A stretch of DNA of 64,000 bases. Origin: Bordetella genomosp. 10 (lineage in GTDB: Bacteria; Pseudomonadota; Gammaproteobacteria; Burkholderiales; Burkholderiaceae_B). Below are positions 1 through 10,060 of this stretch, one piece after another; positions within the stretch are counted from its first letter, which is position 1; each line of letters starts with the position of its first letter. The notes below the pieces were generated by a model. It had not been told where the DNA came from. It was given only the letters and a program-made list of their open reading frames with translations, and did no database searches. Both the position numbers and the translations under genes were made by a program. The stretch spans positions 1,488,001 to 1,552,000 of the forward strand of contig NZ_NEVM01000005.1 in assembly GCF_002261225.1 (NCBI RefSeq), read 5' to 3'.

Positions 1-1
1 G

Positions 2-1423
2 GCGCCCAAGGCCGCACCGAGCGAGCCAGCCGAGTCGACGACGCTGATCTTCGCCCAGCGTCTGGTCGCGCCGATCCTGGGTCCTCTGGAAACGCTCGGT
101 ATCGTCCTCATCGTCACCATATTTATCCTGCTGCAGCGCGAGGATCTGCGTGATCGACTGATACGCCTGTGCGGCACAAGCGACCTGCATCGAACGACGA
201 CGGCGCTGGATGAAGCTGCCCACCGGTTGAGCCGGTACTTCGTGGCGCAGTTCGGAATCAACCTGGGCGCGGGTGTGATGGTGGCCATCGGCCTGTCGAT
301 CATCGGGGTGCCGGGCGCAATTCTTTTGGGCGTGATGGCCGCTTGCCTCCGGTTCGTTCCGTACATCGGCATCTGGATCGCCGCGGTCCTCGCGCTCGCG
401 CTTGCCGCGACCGGTCCGGACTGGTCCATGCTTTTCTGGACGCTGGGCCTCTTCGTCGCGGTCGACCTGTTGGCGGGCCAGGTCATGGAGCCCTGGCTAT
501 ATGGCCGCAGCACGGGGCTTTCACCCGTGGCTGTCATCGTGGCGGCGATCTTCTGGAGCGGAATCTGGGGACCGGTGGGCCTGATTCTTTCGACGCCGTT
601 GACCCTGTGCCTGGTCATCCTGGGCAGGCACGTCGAACGCCTGCAGTTCCTGGACGTGTTGTTCGGGGACAAGCCTCCGCTGACCCCCGCGACCACTTTC
701 TACCAGCGGCTGTTGGCCGACGATCCGGACAGCGCGATCGAACAGGCCGAGGAGTTGTTGAAGACGATGAGCCTGGTCGATTACTACGACAAGGTCATGA
801 TGGAAGGACTGCGCCTGGCGCGCAACGACGTGCTGCGCGGCGTGATACCGCCCGAACATCTGGCGCGCATGAAGGAAACCGTGGACGACATCGTGGATGG
901 CTGCGGTGAACTGGCGGAGCCCGTGGAAGCCCCTGAGACTGCCGACGCCGGCCCCATGCCACCGGCTGGCGCGCCGGTATTGTGCATCGCTGGACGGGGC
1001 AGTTTCGACGATGCGTTGTCGGCTGTCCTGGCGCAGTTGCTGCGCAGGCACGGCATCGTGGTCGACACGGCGAACTACGCTCGCCATCCCAACAGGATTC
1101 AGGGCAACATGGAGCTCGGGGAAGTCGACAGGCTATGCGTGGTGTCGATGGATGCCGAATCGCCCCGGGCGTACCTGCGCGTGCTGGTCCATCGTCTGCA
1201 TGAGAGTGCGCCGCGCGCCACACTGTTGATCGGCCTCGCGCCAGCGGAATCCGTCCAGGAGAGCGGCCGATTCCCGCCGGCGACCGGAATCGCGACGTTC
1301 AGCGAATATGTCCAACGCCTGGTTCACACCGAGTGGGGCGGGCAGCCGGAAGCCCGGCCCCCCCCCGCCCTGAGCTCAGAGCGTCACGACGACCCGATGC
1401 CGGCCGCCGTCCAGGGGCACTAG
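2..1423 (+). CDS. AI-2E family transporter (PerM/YdiK-like), 5' end outside window
   Basis: Open reading frame runs in from before the window; the frame is open from base 2, so the TTG near 227 is not the real start. The first part reads through 'LQREDLRDRLIRLCG' and 'LSRYFVAQFGIN', typical of AI-2E/PerM permeases, and is followed by hydrophobic segments up to about base 640. A roughly 250-residue cytoplasmic-looking C-terminal domain (from 'GRHVERLQFLDVLFGDKPPL') follows, as in the long Burkholderiales/rhizobial members. The substrate of this family is unsettled; AI-2 export is only one proposal. The last 16 codons overlap the convergent glucan synthase gene because of the frame fixed by a run of nine C at 1358-1366. 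Confidence 0.85.
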   Translation, partial: APKAAPSEPAESTTLIFAQRLVAPILGPLETLGIVLIVTIFILLQREDLRDRLIRLCGTSDLHRTTTALDEAAHRLSRYFVAQFGINLGAGVMVAIGLSIIGVPGAILLGVMAACLRFVPYIGIWIAAVLALALAATGPDWSMLFWTLGLFVAVDLLAGQVMEPWLYGRSTGLSPVAVIVAAIFWSGIWGPVGLILSTPLTLCLVILGRHVERLQFLDVLFGDKPPLTPATTFYQRLLADDPDSAIEQAEELLKTMSLVDYYDKVMMEGLRLARNDVLRGVIPPEHLARMKETVDDIVDGCGELAEPVEAPETADAGPMPPAGAPVLCIAGRGSFDDALSAVLAQLLRRHGIVVDTANYARHPNRIQGNMELGEVDRLCVVSMDAESPRAYLRVLVHRLHESAPRATLLIGLAPAESVQESGRFPPATGIATFSEYVQRLVHTEWGGQPEARPPPALSSERHDDPMPAAVQGH

Positions 1424-4400
1424 CGCCGGCCCTGGCTTCGACGGTTGAACCTCGCCATCGATGCTCACCGTCGTGACGCCGTGGCCCAGGCCGGACGCGT
1501 TGTCCACGCGTATTTCCAGGACGCTTCTGGCCACGGTCACGACCGCGTCGAATCCTTCCCACGCCGCCGGAAAGCACGGATTGATCTCCAACGCAGTGCC
1601 CATGCGGGTCAACCCCAGGATGCCTTCGACGCCGGCACGGTACATCCAACCCGCCGATCCTGTGTACCAGGTCCAGCCGCCGCGGCCTGCATGCGGCGCC
1701 ACGGAATAGACGTCCGCTGCGATGACGTAGGGCTCGACCTTGTAGCGCTGCACGTCCGCCGGTGTGCTGGCGTGATTGACCGGGTTGAGCATCGAAAAAA
1801 GATCGGACGCCTTGTCGCCATCGCCCAGCTTCGTATAGGCAAGAACCGCCCAGATCGCTGCGTGCGTATATTGGCCGCCATTCTCGCGCAATCCCGGCGG
1901 GTAGCCCTTGATATACCCCGGGTCGTGCGGGGTGCGATCGAACGGCGGGGTGAACAGCAATGCGAGGCCGTCGTCCCGGCGCACGAGATGGCGGTCCAGG
2001 CTGTCCATGGCGACGCGGGCCCGCTGCGGGTCCGCCGCGCCGGACAGGACCGCCCAGGATTGCGCAATGGAATCGATTTGGCATTCGTCGCTTTCAGCGG
2101 AGCCCAGCCAGGTGCCGTCGTCGAAGGTGGCCCGGCGGTACCAGGCCCCGTCCCATGCGTGTGCATCGATCGCCTGGGTGACGCGGTCAGCGTGCTCACG
2201 CCATCGGCGAGCACGCGCCGGATCGCGAACCTTCGCGATCGGCTCGAACATATCGACCGTGCGACGGAAGAGCCAGCCGAGCCACACGCTTTCGCCATGG
2301 CCGGCCTGGCCCACCCTGCTCATGCCGTCGTTCCAGTCGCCGGTACCCATCAACGGCAAGCCGTGCGCGCCGGTCAGCGCCACGCATTGATCCAGGCCAC
2401 GGGCGCAATGTTCGAACAGGTTCGCCGACTCTTCCGCCGAGGTAGGCAGGAAGAAGGCGTCGTGCGCGCCGGGATCGAGCGCCGGGCCCCAGATGAAGCT
2501 GATGGGTTCGCCGAGCACTGCTTCATCGCCGCTGTGTCTGACGTAATGGGCAGCCGCGTACGCGAGCCATACGCGGTCATCCGAGATGCGCGTGCGCACG
2601 CCCTTGCCGGAATCCGGCAGCCACCAATGCTGCACATCGCCTTCGACGAACTGCCGGGATGCGGCACGCAGCAGCTGGAGCCGGGCCAGCTCCGGCATGG
2701 CGAAGGCCAGCGCCATGCTGTCCTGCAACTGGTCGCGGAAGCCGAACGCGCCGCTCGATTGGTAGAAAGCGGAACGCGCCCACAGGCGGCATGAGATGGT
2801 CTGGTACAGCAGCCAGCCATTCAGCAACACATCCATGGAACGGTCGGGTGTCGTAACCTTCACCGAGCCCAGCCGTTCGCGCCACCCGGCCTTGACTTCG
2901 TCCAGTACATCATCGAGAGACAGCTGGCGGTAACGCAGTACCAGTTCGCGCGCATCCTCGGGCGTGTCGCATTGTCCGAGGAAGAAGGCGATGTCGGCGG
3001 ACTCGCCCGGCCTTAGCTCCATCGTGCATTGCAAGGCGGCGCACGGGTCCAGGGCCGCACCGCAGCGTCCGGACAATGCCTCCCCCTGCTGCAATGCGCG
3101 CGGGGCCGCGATGTCGCCGTTATCGCCCAGGAACTCGCGCCGATCGGTGGTCAGCGACGCCTGGCGGCCCGCCATGTCGGCAAAGGCGGTACGCCGCGCG
3201 AAGTCCAGGCTCCAGGGGTTGGTTGCGAACACCGCACCGGTGGTCTGGTCGCGGGTGGTGACGAGGAACGGCGCCGTCGCACTGCGCGAAGCGCCCAGCA
3301 CCCATTCCACGTAGCCCGTGATCGACACGAGGCGCACGCGGTCCGAATGATTGACGAGCGTGAGCCGGGAAATCTTGATGGGGTCTTCAGGCGCGACATA
3401 CTGCACCAGCGTACTGGCGATATCCGCGTGGCGGTGCTCGAAGACGCTGTAGCCGAAGCCATGGCGCACCCCGTATGCGGTCGGCCTGCGTATGGGTAGC
3501 GCAGTCGGCGTCCATAGCTCCCCGCTGGCCTCGTCACGCAGGAAAATCGTCTCGCCGCAGGGATCCATGATGGGGTCGTTCGACCACGGCGTCAGCTGGT
3601 TCTCCTTGCTGTTTTCCGACCAGGTGTAGCCGCTGCCTTCGGCGGAAACCTGGAACCCGAAACGGGGGTTGGCGATCACGTTGATCCACGGCGCCGGAGT
3701 GATGGCGCCGCCGCGCAGTTCGATTCCGTATTCCTGACCATCCTGTTCGAAGCCGCCGGTCCCATTGAAGAACTCGCGAGTGGAGTCGGGGTCGGCAGGA
3801 AGCGGCGCGCCGAACAGCCGTTCGGCGCTGCGCGGCGCCGTCAGGCGTGGCGAGGCTTCGACGATGCGGGCGAGTTGCTCCGCAACCGAACCATGGACTG
3901 CCCACAGAACGATGCGGGCGACGGCCGGCACGAGGTCGCGCGCCGGCGGCGTCATGAGATCGGAGCGGATCGTGAAGACCGCCCCTTTCGCGAGTTCCGC
4001 GCCGAAGCGCGGCCGCCCCTGGCTGCTGCGCACTGCCGTGTCGATGGCGTTCTGCAGGTCCTGCACGTACGACGACGCTCGTTCGTTCAGGATCACCAGG
4101 TCGACCGCCAGCCGCTTCATGCGCCAGTATTCATGGGCCCTCAGCAGCTGCCTGACTTGCGGCATGTCCTCGACATCATCGATACGCAGAAGCACGATCG
4201 GCAGATCACCGGAGATGCCATGGGGCCAGAGGCCGGCTTGGCTGCCCGCGCCGCGAATGATGGACGCGGATGGCGGCCTGAAGCGCGAATCCGGGTAAAG
4301 CAGGGCGGCAGCCATGCGTTGGAAGAGCGCCGCTTCGTCCGTATGCATTTCCAGGTGCCGCAACTGTACTTGCGCCTGCGTCCAGGCCAGCGTCTCGGCG

Positions 4401-7400
4401 CGTTCGAAGGCGCTTCGGTCGTGGTGCGTGTCCACCAGATCCAGCAGCGCCGAGCGGCTCTCCGACACCAAGGTCCAGAACGACACGCGGACCGCCTGGC
4501 CGGTCGGGATGCGTACGCTGTGCCTGATCGAAAAGATCGGATCGAGCACGGTTCCGATGGTATCGGACAGGGGCGCGAGGCTGGCGTGAGGACCGGGCTG
4601 CCAGTCATCCACGGCCCGGTTCAGGAAGCGCGCCCGGTCGGTTTCGTATTGAACCGGCGCCAGCGACTCGCCTTCGATCACCGCGAAATGGGCCGCCCAG
4701 ATCTCGGGCTCCTCGGGCGACCGCCGGCGGCGCGTCGCCAGCAACGCGCCGAATTCCGGCAGGAATTCGGTCACCACGAACATCTTGGAGAACGCCGGAT
4801 GGGCGCGATCGGCCGCCGGTGTCGCCAGCACGAGTTCCGCGTAGGAGGTGAGTTCGATGTCGCGCGCGCGACGGCCGCTGTTGACCAGCGACACGCGCCG
4901 GACCTCGCCGTCGGTCTCGCCCGATACCAGCACCTGCATGGTGGTCGTCAGCGAGCCATCGCGACGCAAGAAGTCCGCCCGATCCTCGGAGAACTCGATG
5001 CGGCACTGCGTACTGTCGGCATCCATGCTGTGCGGGGCGGTCGACCACTCCGTGCCCCGCCGCAGATCGCGCAGGAAGATCCGGGACCCCATCGCGTCCC
5101 GCGTCGGGTCGGCATGCCAGCGGGTAATGGCGTAGTCACGCCAGCGGCTATACCCGCCCCCCGCGGTGGTGAGCATCACCGTGTAGCGCCCATTGGACAG
5201 CAGGTGCGTATGCGGCGGCCCGGGCGGCAGGTGACTGTAGCGCCGGACGTTATTGCCCGAGCGGTCGGTGCGCATCACCGAGGTCCGAACCTCCTCCGCG
5301 CGCGGATGGGAAACCGTCATATCGCGCGGCACGCGTTCCTGCAGCAGAGAATCGCAGGCCTGGATCATCGGCTCGCTGTGGAAACGCTCGCGCATGCGGC
5401 CGTTGTACACGGCATTGGCGATGGCGACGATGGTCATGCCCTGGTGATGGGCCATGAAGCTGCGCACGATGGCGACATCCTCGCCTTCGCGCAGCCGCGA
5501 GGGCGTGAAGTCCAGGGCCTCGTGGAATCCGAACCGGCCCAGCGCCCCCAGCTGCGCCATTTGCGCATAGTTGGCGCGGGCGCCTTCGGGGTCGACCATC
5601 GTCGCCAGGCCCGTGGCATAGGGCGCGACCACCAGGTTTTCCGAAAGCCCGCGTTTCAGGCCGAGCCCGGGCACTCCGAAATTGAAGTACTGGTAGGTGA
5701 ACTCGATGTCGCGGGCGTTGTAGGCCGATTCGGACAGGCCCCACGGTATCCCCAGGCCCGCCGCGTACTGCTGCTGGCGCTTGACGACCAGGCGATTGGT
5801 CTGCTCCAGCAAGCTGCCGACAGGCGCCCGCATGATGAGCGAGGGCATCAGGTACTCGAACATGGAACCGGACCAGGAGATGAGCGCCGAACGATGTCCG
5901 ACCGGCGTGGAGGTCCGCCCCAGCCGCAGCCAATGCCTGGAGGGCACATCCCCTTTTGCGATGGCGAAAAGGCTGGCCAGCCGGGCCTCCGACGCGAGCA
6001 GGTCATAGCAACTCGAGTCCAGGCGGTTGTCCGCGACCGAATACCCGATCGAAAGCAGCTTGCGCTCGGGATCGAGCAGGAAGCCGAACTCCATGGCCAT
6101 CGCCATCTGGCGCGCTTCCCGCGCAATCACGACCAGTTGCGCGTCGATTTCGCTGCGTCCCTGCGACTCGTCGAGATCCTCGCGATGTTCCTGGATCGCC
6201 GTGACGAGCGCATCCGTCCAGAACTTCAGGTCGGCCGAGGAGTGGCCGGACTCGACGGGCATCAATAAGCGAGCATGCCGGCCGGCCTTCGCCGCGAGAC
6301 GCGCCAGCGCGGGTAGCAGCGATGCCGCCTCCTGCCTCCCGGTCAACATTGCATCCATCTCGTCCAGCGCTTCCAACAACTGGCGCAGCGGCTCGTTGCC
6401 AGTCATGGCCATCTCGGCGATCGCCTCGCGCGCTAGCGCGATCGTGTCGAGCAACCCTGACCGGATCTCCAGCCCCAACGGACTAGCCATCCATTCATCG
6501 CAGGCATTGCCGAGGGCGATGAGATGTCCCGCCAGGTTGCCGCTGTCGACCGAGGAGACGTAGGCCGGGGCCAGGACATGCAGATCGTCCGTGGCGTACC
6601 AGTTCAGGAAGTGTCCGCGGTGGCGTTCGAGAATGCGCATGGTGGCCATCGTGCCTTGCAGGCGGACGACGGCCTTGCGCGTTCCGATCCAGCCGAAATC
6701 GCGCGCCGCCACGATGGACAGCAGGTAAAGCCCCATGTTTGTCGGCGACGTGCGCCGAGCCAGCACCGGTTTGGGCGTTTCCTGGAAGTTGTCGCACGGC
6801 AGCAGATGGTCATCCGGCGTGACGAAGGTCTCGAAGAAGCGCCAGGTGCGGCGCGCGGTACGCCGCAGCGACACTTCCGTCGACGCGGTCACGCGCAATT
6901 GGGAAGGCACGGGAGCGGCCCGGCTGATATACCACGCGTAGACGGGCGCGAGGCCCCATAGCAGCAAGAACGGTACGACGAGCGGCCACGCGAGCGGCCG
7001 CGCCCACAATACCCCGGCGCAGGCCAGAACGCCCAGCGTCACGCCGGGCCACATCATGCGGTAGACCCCGGCGATGCCGGAGCGGGCGATGCTCGCCGAT
7101 TGTGCGGCGGTCGTCCATTCGAGCAGATGGCGCCGGCTGACCGCGAGACGCCAAAGCGTGCGGACGATGGCATCCACCATGCGCCAGGCGGTGTCGGCGA
7201 GCAGTGTGAACGTCGCCAGGATCTGCTGGCCAGCCAGCGAGAGATCCTGCCCGAACAGCATGGCGCGGTGGCTGAACGCGACGCCGCTGCGGCGCGCCGT
7301 CGCGAAGCCGAATGGCGAAAGTGCCGCGGGAATGGCCTGGCACAGGATGATGAAGAGGGTCGCTATTCTTGCCGCTGGCGAAGGCAATAGGCAGGCGGCT

Positions 7401-9793
7401 ACCAGCGCCAGGAAGCCGGCGGGCGCCAGCAAGGATCTCCGCAGATTGTCCGTCATCTTGCCGCGACCGGCGCTGGGCAAGGCGCGGTGGTCCCTGCGAC
7501 GGGCGAATATCCAGGGCAGCAGTTGCCAATCGCCTCGCGTCCATCGGTGGGTGCGGCGCACGGCTACGTCATAGCGCGACGGGAATTCCTCGACCACCTC
7601 GATGTCGGACGCCAGCGCGGCACGGGCGAATATTCCTTCGAACAGGTCGTGGCTGAGCATGGTGTTGGCGGGCACCCGGCCCGCCAGCGCCGCTTCGAAC
7701 GCGTCGACGTCGTAGATGCCCTTGCCGGCATAGGAGCCTTCGCCGTACAGATCCTGGTAGACGTCGGACACCGCCGCGGCGTACGGGTCCATGCCGGCCG
7801 GACTGGAGAAGAGACGCTGATAGATGGAGCCTTCCCGGTGCAGCGGCAAGGACGGCGTCACCCTGGGCTGCAGGATGGCGTGCCCCTCGACCACCCGTTG
7901 CTCGGCGGCATCAAAGCGGGGCCGGTTCAGCGGGTGCGCCATCTTGCCGATGAGCATCTCCGCGGCATCCCGCGGCAGGCGCGTGTCGGCGTCGAGCGTG
8001 ATGACGTAGCGTACGTTGGGTGACAGGTGCTGTACCAGGCCTTCGATCGGCGCGTAGCTCGTATCCGTGGCGCCGCGCAGCAGCCGGTTCAACTCGTGCA
8101 ACTTGCCGCGCTTGCGCTCCCAGCCCATCCACACGCCCTCGGCCGGGTTGAACAACCGGCGGCGGTTCAACAATAGGAATCGGCTGCCAGCGGACGCAGG
8201 TCCATGTTTCAGGTTGAGCAGCGCGATGGCCGACGCGCCAGCCTGCAGGATCGCTGCATCGCTGTCGACGAACTCGGCTTCAGCATCCAGCCCATCGGTG
8301 AGCAACGCGTAAACCAGGTCGCCCCCCGCTCCGGACAGGAACAATACTTCCAGCTGTTCGACCTGCTCCAGCAAAGCGGCTTCGCTGGTGAGCAGGATGG
8401 GGACGGCGACCAGTGTGCGGTATTTCTCGGGCACAGTGCGGGTCATGTCGACCCCCGGCAACACGGCAGCGCCGAGTTTCCAGGTGATCAGCCGGTTCAC
8501 GAGCGCGGTCGCGAGTTCGGTGGCCGGCAGGAATGCCAGAATCAGAAACGGCAGCATGGTCGCCAGCGTGACATCCATGCGCCAGCCCATCCATCCGACC
8601 AGCGACTCCAGGCCGAACGACAGGACCAGGATCGCGCCCATGTAGCCATGTATTCCCGACCGCGTAGCCCATCGATCCAGCCGTAGGCGCAGTGGTGGAC
8701 GATAGGCGATGCGTGCTTCCAGCGCCGCCCTGCCCCGGCCCACCAGGTAGAAGCCCGGGTCGCCGGAGCGCTCGCGATCGGGATCGGACGCCTGCGCCAG
8801 CGCGGCCGCGGCCATGGCCGCGGCGTTTCGGGCGACGTCGAGCTCGCTCATGGAAGACCCACGGGCCAGATGTTCGATTTCCTTGCGATAAAGATCGCGC
8901 GTCGTGAAGTCCATCTCCGCGAAAGAACAGGACGCCCTCAGGCATTCATCCGTCAGGCTGACGCTTTCGAACCAATCCGCCCAATCGATATCGGAAATCA
9001 GCCGCATGCTCGAGATCACATTGCGCACGCTGACGTTGGCCGCGCCCTGCCATTGCTGGGCCTGCGCGACGACCGTCTCGATGGTGTTGCCCTGAGCGGC
9101 GAGATGCTCCTGCAGCCAGTTCAAGGCCGGGGTCGCATGCGGATCCCGATCGCGCAAGCGCTTGCTCAGTTGCGCCGCGAAGATTTCGGGCAACGCCGCC
9201 GGCATACGCTTGAGGGTATCGATGTAGGCGGCGCCGATCTTGCCGTTGACTTCCGTCGATTGCAGCATGGCATCGGCGAGTTTGTCGGCGTCGTGCCTGG
9301 CTGCGCGGCCGGCGCCGAATTCCTCGGCGAGCCTGCGTAGATTCTCGAGCAGCACGATGCGCAGCGTGATCGCGATCGCCCACAGCTCGCCGATGGTCAA
9401 CGCCTGCACTTCCTGGTAGGCGGACACGAAGCGTCGCAGTATTTCCGGGTCGAAGTTGCTGTCGGTATGGGCCACGAACGCCCAGGCGACGCCCAGCACC
9501 CGTGGGTAACCCTCGAAAGGACCGTTGGCGAGCTTGGGGAGTTGGCGGTAATAGCCGGGAGGAAGGTCATCGCGGATCTGCCGGATCTGCTCTTCCACGA
9601 CGTGGTAGTTGTCGAGCAACCACTCCGCCGCCGGTTCCACGCTGCGGCCCTCTTCCAGGTCCAGGGCGCTCTCGCGATAAGCCGCGAGCAGGACTGCTGC
9701 GTTATTGTCCAGGCGCTTGCGCAGCGAAATCAATCGGCTGGGGTGAGCTGTTATTTTCTGTGCTTCCGCAAGGCTGCGGCCGTGCTGCGCCAA
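1376..9793 (-). CDS. ndvB: Cyclic beta-1,2-glucan synthase (NdvB/ChvB/Cgs type)
   Basis: 2805 codons. Inner-membrane enzyme that builds cyclic beta-1,2-glucan from UDP-glucose for the periplasm. The order matches the family: an N-terminal region starting near 'PPGYYRQLPKLANGPFEGYPR'-type sequence, membrane segments near residues 380-440, a GT84 glycosyltransferase core with 'ITLDADTRLP' (about residue 595) and 'RTHRWTRGDWQ' (about 750), further membrane segments to about 930, a glucoamylase-like 'HHQGM' region (about 1450), then two GH94-like modules with 'GTGDWNDGM' (about 2486), carrying the expected catalytic Asp. Similarity continues upstream of the first in-frame start (TTG 9793) as ELFGAER, with no in-frame ATG/GTG, so the start given is provisional. 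Stands alone; no modification genes adjoin it. Confidence 0.9.
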   Translation of the reverse strand: MAQHGRSLAEAQKITAHPSRLISLRKRLDNNAAVLLAAYRESALDLEEGRSVEPAAEWLLDNYHVVEEQIRQIRDDLPPGYYRQLPKLANGPFEGYPRVLGVAWAFVAHTDSNFDPEILRRFVSAYQEVQALTIGELWAIAITLRIVLLENLRRLAEEFGAGRAARHDADKLADAMLQSTEVNGKIGAAYIDTLKRMPAALPEIFAAQLSKRLRDRDPHATPALNWLQEHLAAQGNTIETVVAQAQQWQGAANVSVRNVISSMRLISDIDWADWFESVSLTDECLRASCSFAEMDFTTRDLYRKEIEHLARGSSMSELDVARNAAAMAAAALAQASDPDRERSGDPGFYLVGRGRAALEARIAYRPPLRLRLDRWATRSGIHGYMGAILVLSFGLESLVGWMGWRMDVTLATMLPFLILAFLPATELATALVNRLITWKLGAAVLPGVDMTRTVPEKYRTLVAVPILLTSEAALLEQVEQLEVLFLSGAGGDLVYALLTDGLDAEAEFVDSDAAILQAGASAIALLNLKHGPASAGSRFLLLNRRRLFNPAEGVWMGWERKRGKLHELNRLLRGATDTSYAPIEGLVQHLSPNVRYVITLDADTRLPRDAAEMLIGKMAHPLNRPRFDAAEQRVVEGHAILQPRVTPSLPLHREGSIYQRLFSSPAGMDPYAAAVSDVYQDLYGEGSYAGKGIYDVDAFEAALAGRVPANTMLSHDLFEGIFARAALASDIEVVEEFPSRYDVAVRRTHRWTRGDWQLLPWIFARRRDHRALPSAGRGKMTDNLRRSLLAPAGFLALVAACLLPSPAARIATLFIILCQAIPAALSPFGFATARRSGVAFSHRAMLFGQDLSLAGQQILATFTLLADTAWRMVDAIVRTLWRLAVSRRHLLEWTTAAQSASIARSGIAGVYRMMWPGVTLGVLACAGVLWARPLAWPLVVPFLLLWGLAPVYAWYISRAAPVPSQLRVTASTEVSLRRTARRTWRFFETFVTPDDHLLPCDNFQETPKPVLARRTSPTNMGLYLLSIVAARDFGWIGTRKAVVRLQGTMATMRILERHRGHFLNWYATDDLHVLAPAYVSSVDSGNLAGHLIALGNACDEWMASPLGLEIRSGLLDTIALAREAIAEMAMTGNEPLRQLLEALDEMDAMLTGRQEAASLLPALARLAAKAGRHARLLMPVESGHSSADLKFWTDALVTAIQEHREDLDESQGRSEIDAQLVVIAREARQMAMAMEFGFLLDPERKLLSIGYSVADNRLDSSCYDLLASEARLASLFAIAKGDVPSRHWLRLGRTSTPVGHRSALISWSGSMFEYLMPSLIMRAPVGSLLEQTNRLVVKRQQQYAAGLGIPWGLSESAYNARDIEFTYQYFNFGVPGLGLKRGLSENLVVAPYATGLATMVDPEGARANYAQMAQLGALGRFGFHEALDFTPSRLREGEDVAIVRSFMAHHQGMTIVAIANAVYNGRMRERFHSEPMIQACDSLLQERVPRDMTVSHPRAEEVRTSVMRTDRSGNNVRRYSHLPPGPPHTHLLSNGRYTVMLTTAGGGYSRWRDYAITRWHADPTRDAMGSRIFLRDLRRGTEWSTAPHSMDADSTQCRIEFSEDRADFLRRDGSLTTTMQVLVSGETDGEVRRVSLVNSGRRARDIELTSYAELVLATPAADRAHPAFSKMFVVTEFLPEFGALLATRRRRSPEEPEIWAAHFAVIEGESLAPVQYETDRARFLNRAVDDWQPGPHASLAPLSDTIGTVLDPIFSIRHSVRIPTGQAVRVSFWTLVSESRSALLDLVDTHHDRSAFERAETLAWTQAQVQLRHLEMHTDEAALFQRMAAALLYPDSRFRPPSASIIRGAGSQAGLWPHGISGDLPIVLLRIDDVEDMPQVRQLLRAHEYWRMKRLAVDLVILNERASSYVQDLQNAIDTAVRSSQGRPRFGAELAKGAVFTIRSDLMTPPARDLVPAVARIVLWAVHGSVAEQLARIVEASPRLTAPRSAERLFGAPLPADPDSTREFFNGTGGFEQDGQEYGIELRGGAITPAPWINVIANPRFGFQVSAEGSGYTWSENSKENQLTPWSNDPIMDPCGETIFLRDEASGELWTPTALPIRRPTAYGVRHGFGYSVFEHRHADIASTLVQYVAPEDPIKISRLTLVNHSDRVRLVSITGYVEWVLGASRSATAPFLVTTRDQTTGAVFATNPWSLDFARRTAFADMAGRQASLTTDRREFLGDNGDIAAPRALQQGEALSGRCGAALDPCAALQCTMELRPGESADIAFFLGQCDTPEDARELVLRYRQLSLDDVLDEVKAGWRERLGSVKVTTPDRSMDVLLNGWLLYQTISCRLWARSAFYQSSGAFGFRDQLQDSMALAFAMPELARLQLLRAASRQFVEGDVQHWWLPDSGKGVRTRISDDRVWLAYAAAHYVRHSGDEAVLGEPISFIWGPALDPGAHDAFFLPTSAEESANLFEHCARGLDQCVALTGAHGLPLMGTGDWNDGMSRVGQAGHGESVWLGWLFRRTVDMFEPIAKVRDPARARRWREHADRVTQAIDAHAWDGAWYRRATFDDGTWLGSAESDECQIDSIAQSWAVLSGAADPQRARVAMDSLDRHLVRRDDGLALLFTPPFDRTPHDPGYIKGYPPGLRENGGQYTHAAIWAVLAYTKLGDGDKASDLFSMLNPVNHASTPADVQRYKVEPYVIAADVYSVAPHAGRGGWTWYTGSAGWMYRAGVEGILGLTRMGTALEINPCFPAAWEGFDAVVTVARSVLEIRVDNASGLGHGVTTVSIDGEVQPSKPGPALVPLDGGRHRVVVTL

Positions 9794-9855
9794 TCGTTCG
9801 GCGCCGAATAACTCATTTCTGACCGGTGCCCTGTCATTCCAGGGCGTGGTTCGTT

Positions 9856-9987
9856 TTATTTTTGCTTGGGCTTTGATTGCGCACTCCCGGTCGTGGGGCG
9901 CGACGCCGTGACCGGGACGGGCTCCGGCTTGGGGGGTTGTTTGGGCTTCTTTGCTTCTTTATTGCCGCGCATCTGGCCTTTTGCCAT
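9856..9987 (-). CDS. Small basic protein MAKGQMRGNKEAKK..., 43 aa, unknown function
   Basis: 43-residue ORF starting MAKGQMRGNKEAKKPKQ and ending in KPKQK. TAGGAGCATCACC precedes the ATG, giving a strong ribosome-binding site. It is rich in Lys, Pro and Gln with almost no hydrophobic residues, so it is probably disordered. The N-terminal 'MAKGQ.RGN.EAKKPK' resembles a short conserved protein I recall from many proteobacteria whose function is unknown. It lies between the glucan synthase and another small gene on the same strand. The stop is followed by a short T-rich stretch before ndvB. Confidence 0.7.
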   Translation of the reverse strand: MAKGQMRGNKEAKKPKQPPKPEPVPVTASRPTTGSAQSKPKQK

Positions 9988-10060
9988 GGTGATGCTCCTA
10001 AAAGGTTCGTTGTCGTGTATCCGATCGACCGCCCCGCAGGGTGCGGATGGCCAGGCCGCG

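Noticed and set aside
3875-6268. 797-codon plus-strand open frame opposite the glucan synthase gene
   Set aside because: Mirror frame of a high-GC gene; Arg/Gly/His-rich composition with no domain, whereas the minus-strand product is a clear NdvB.
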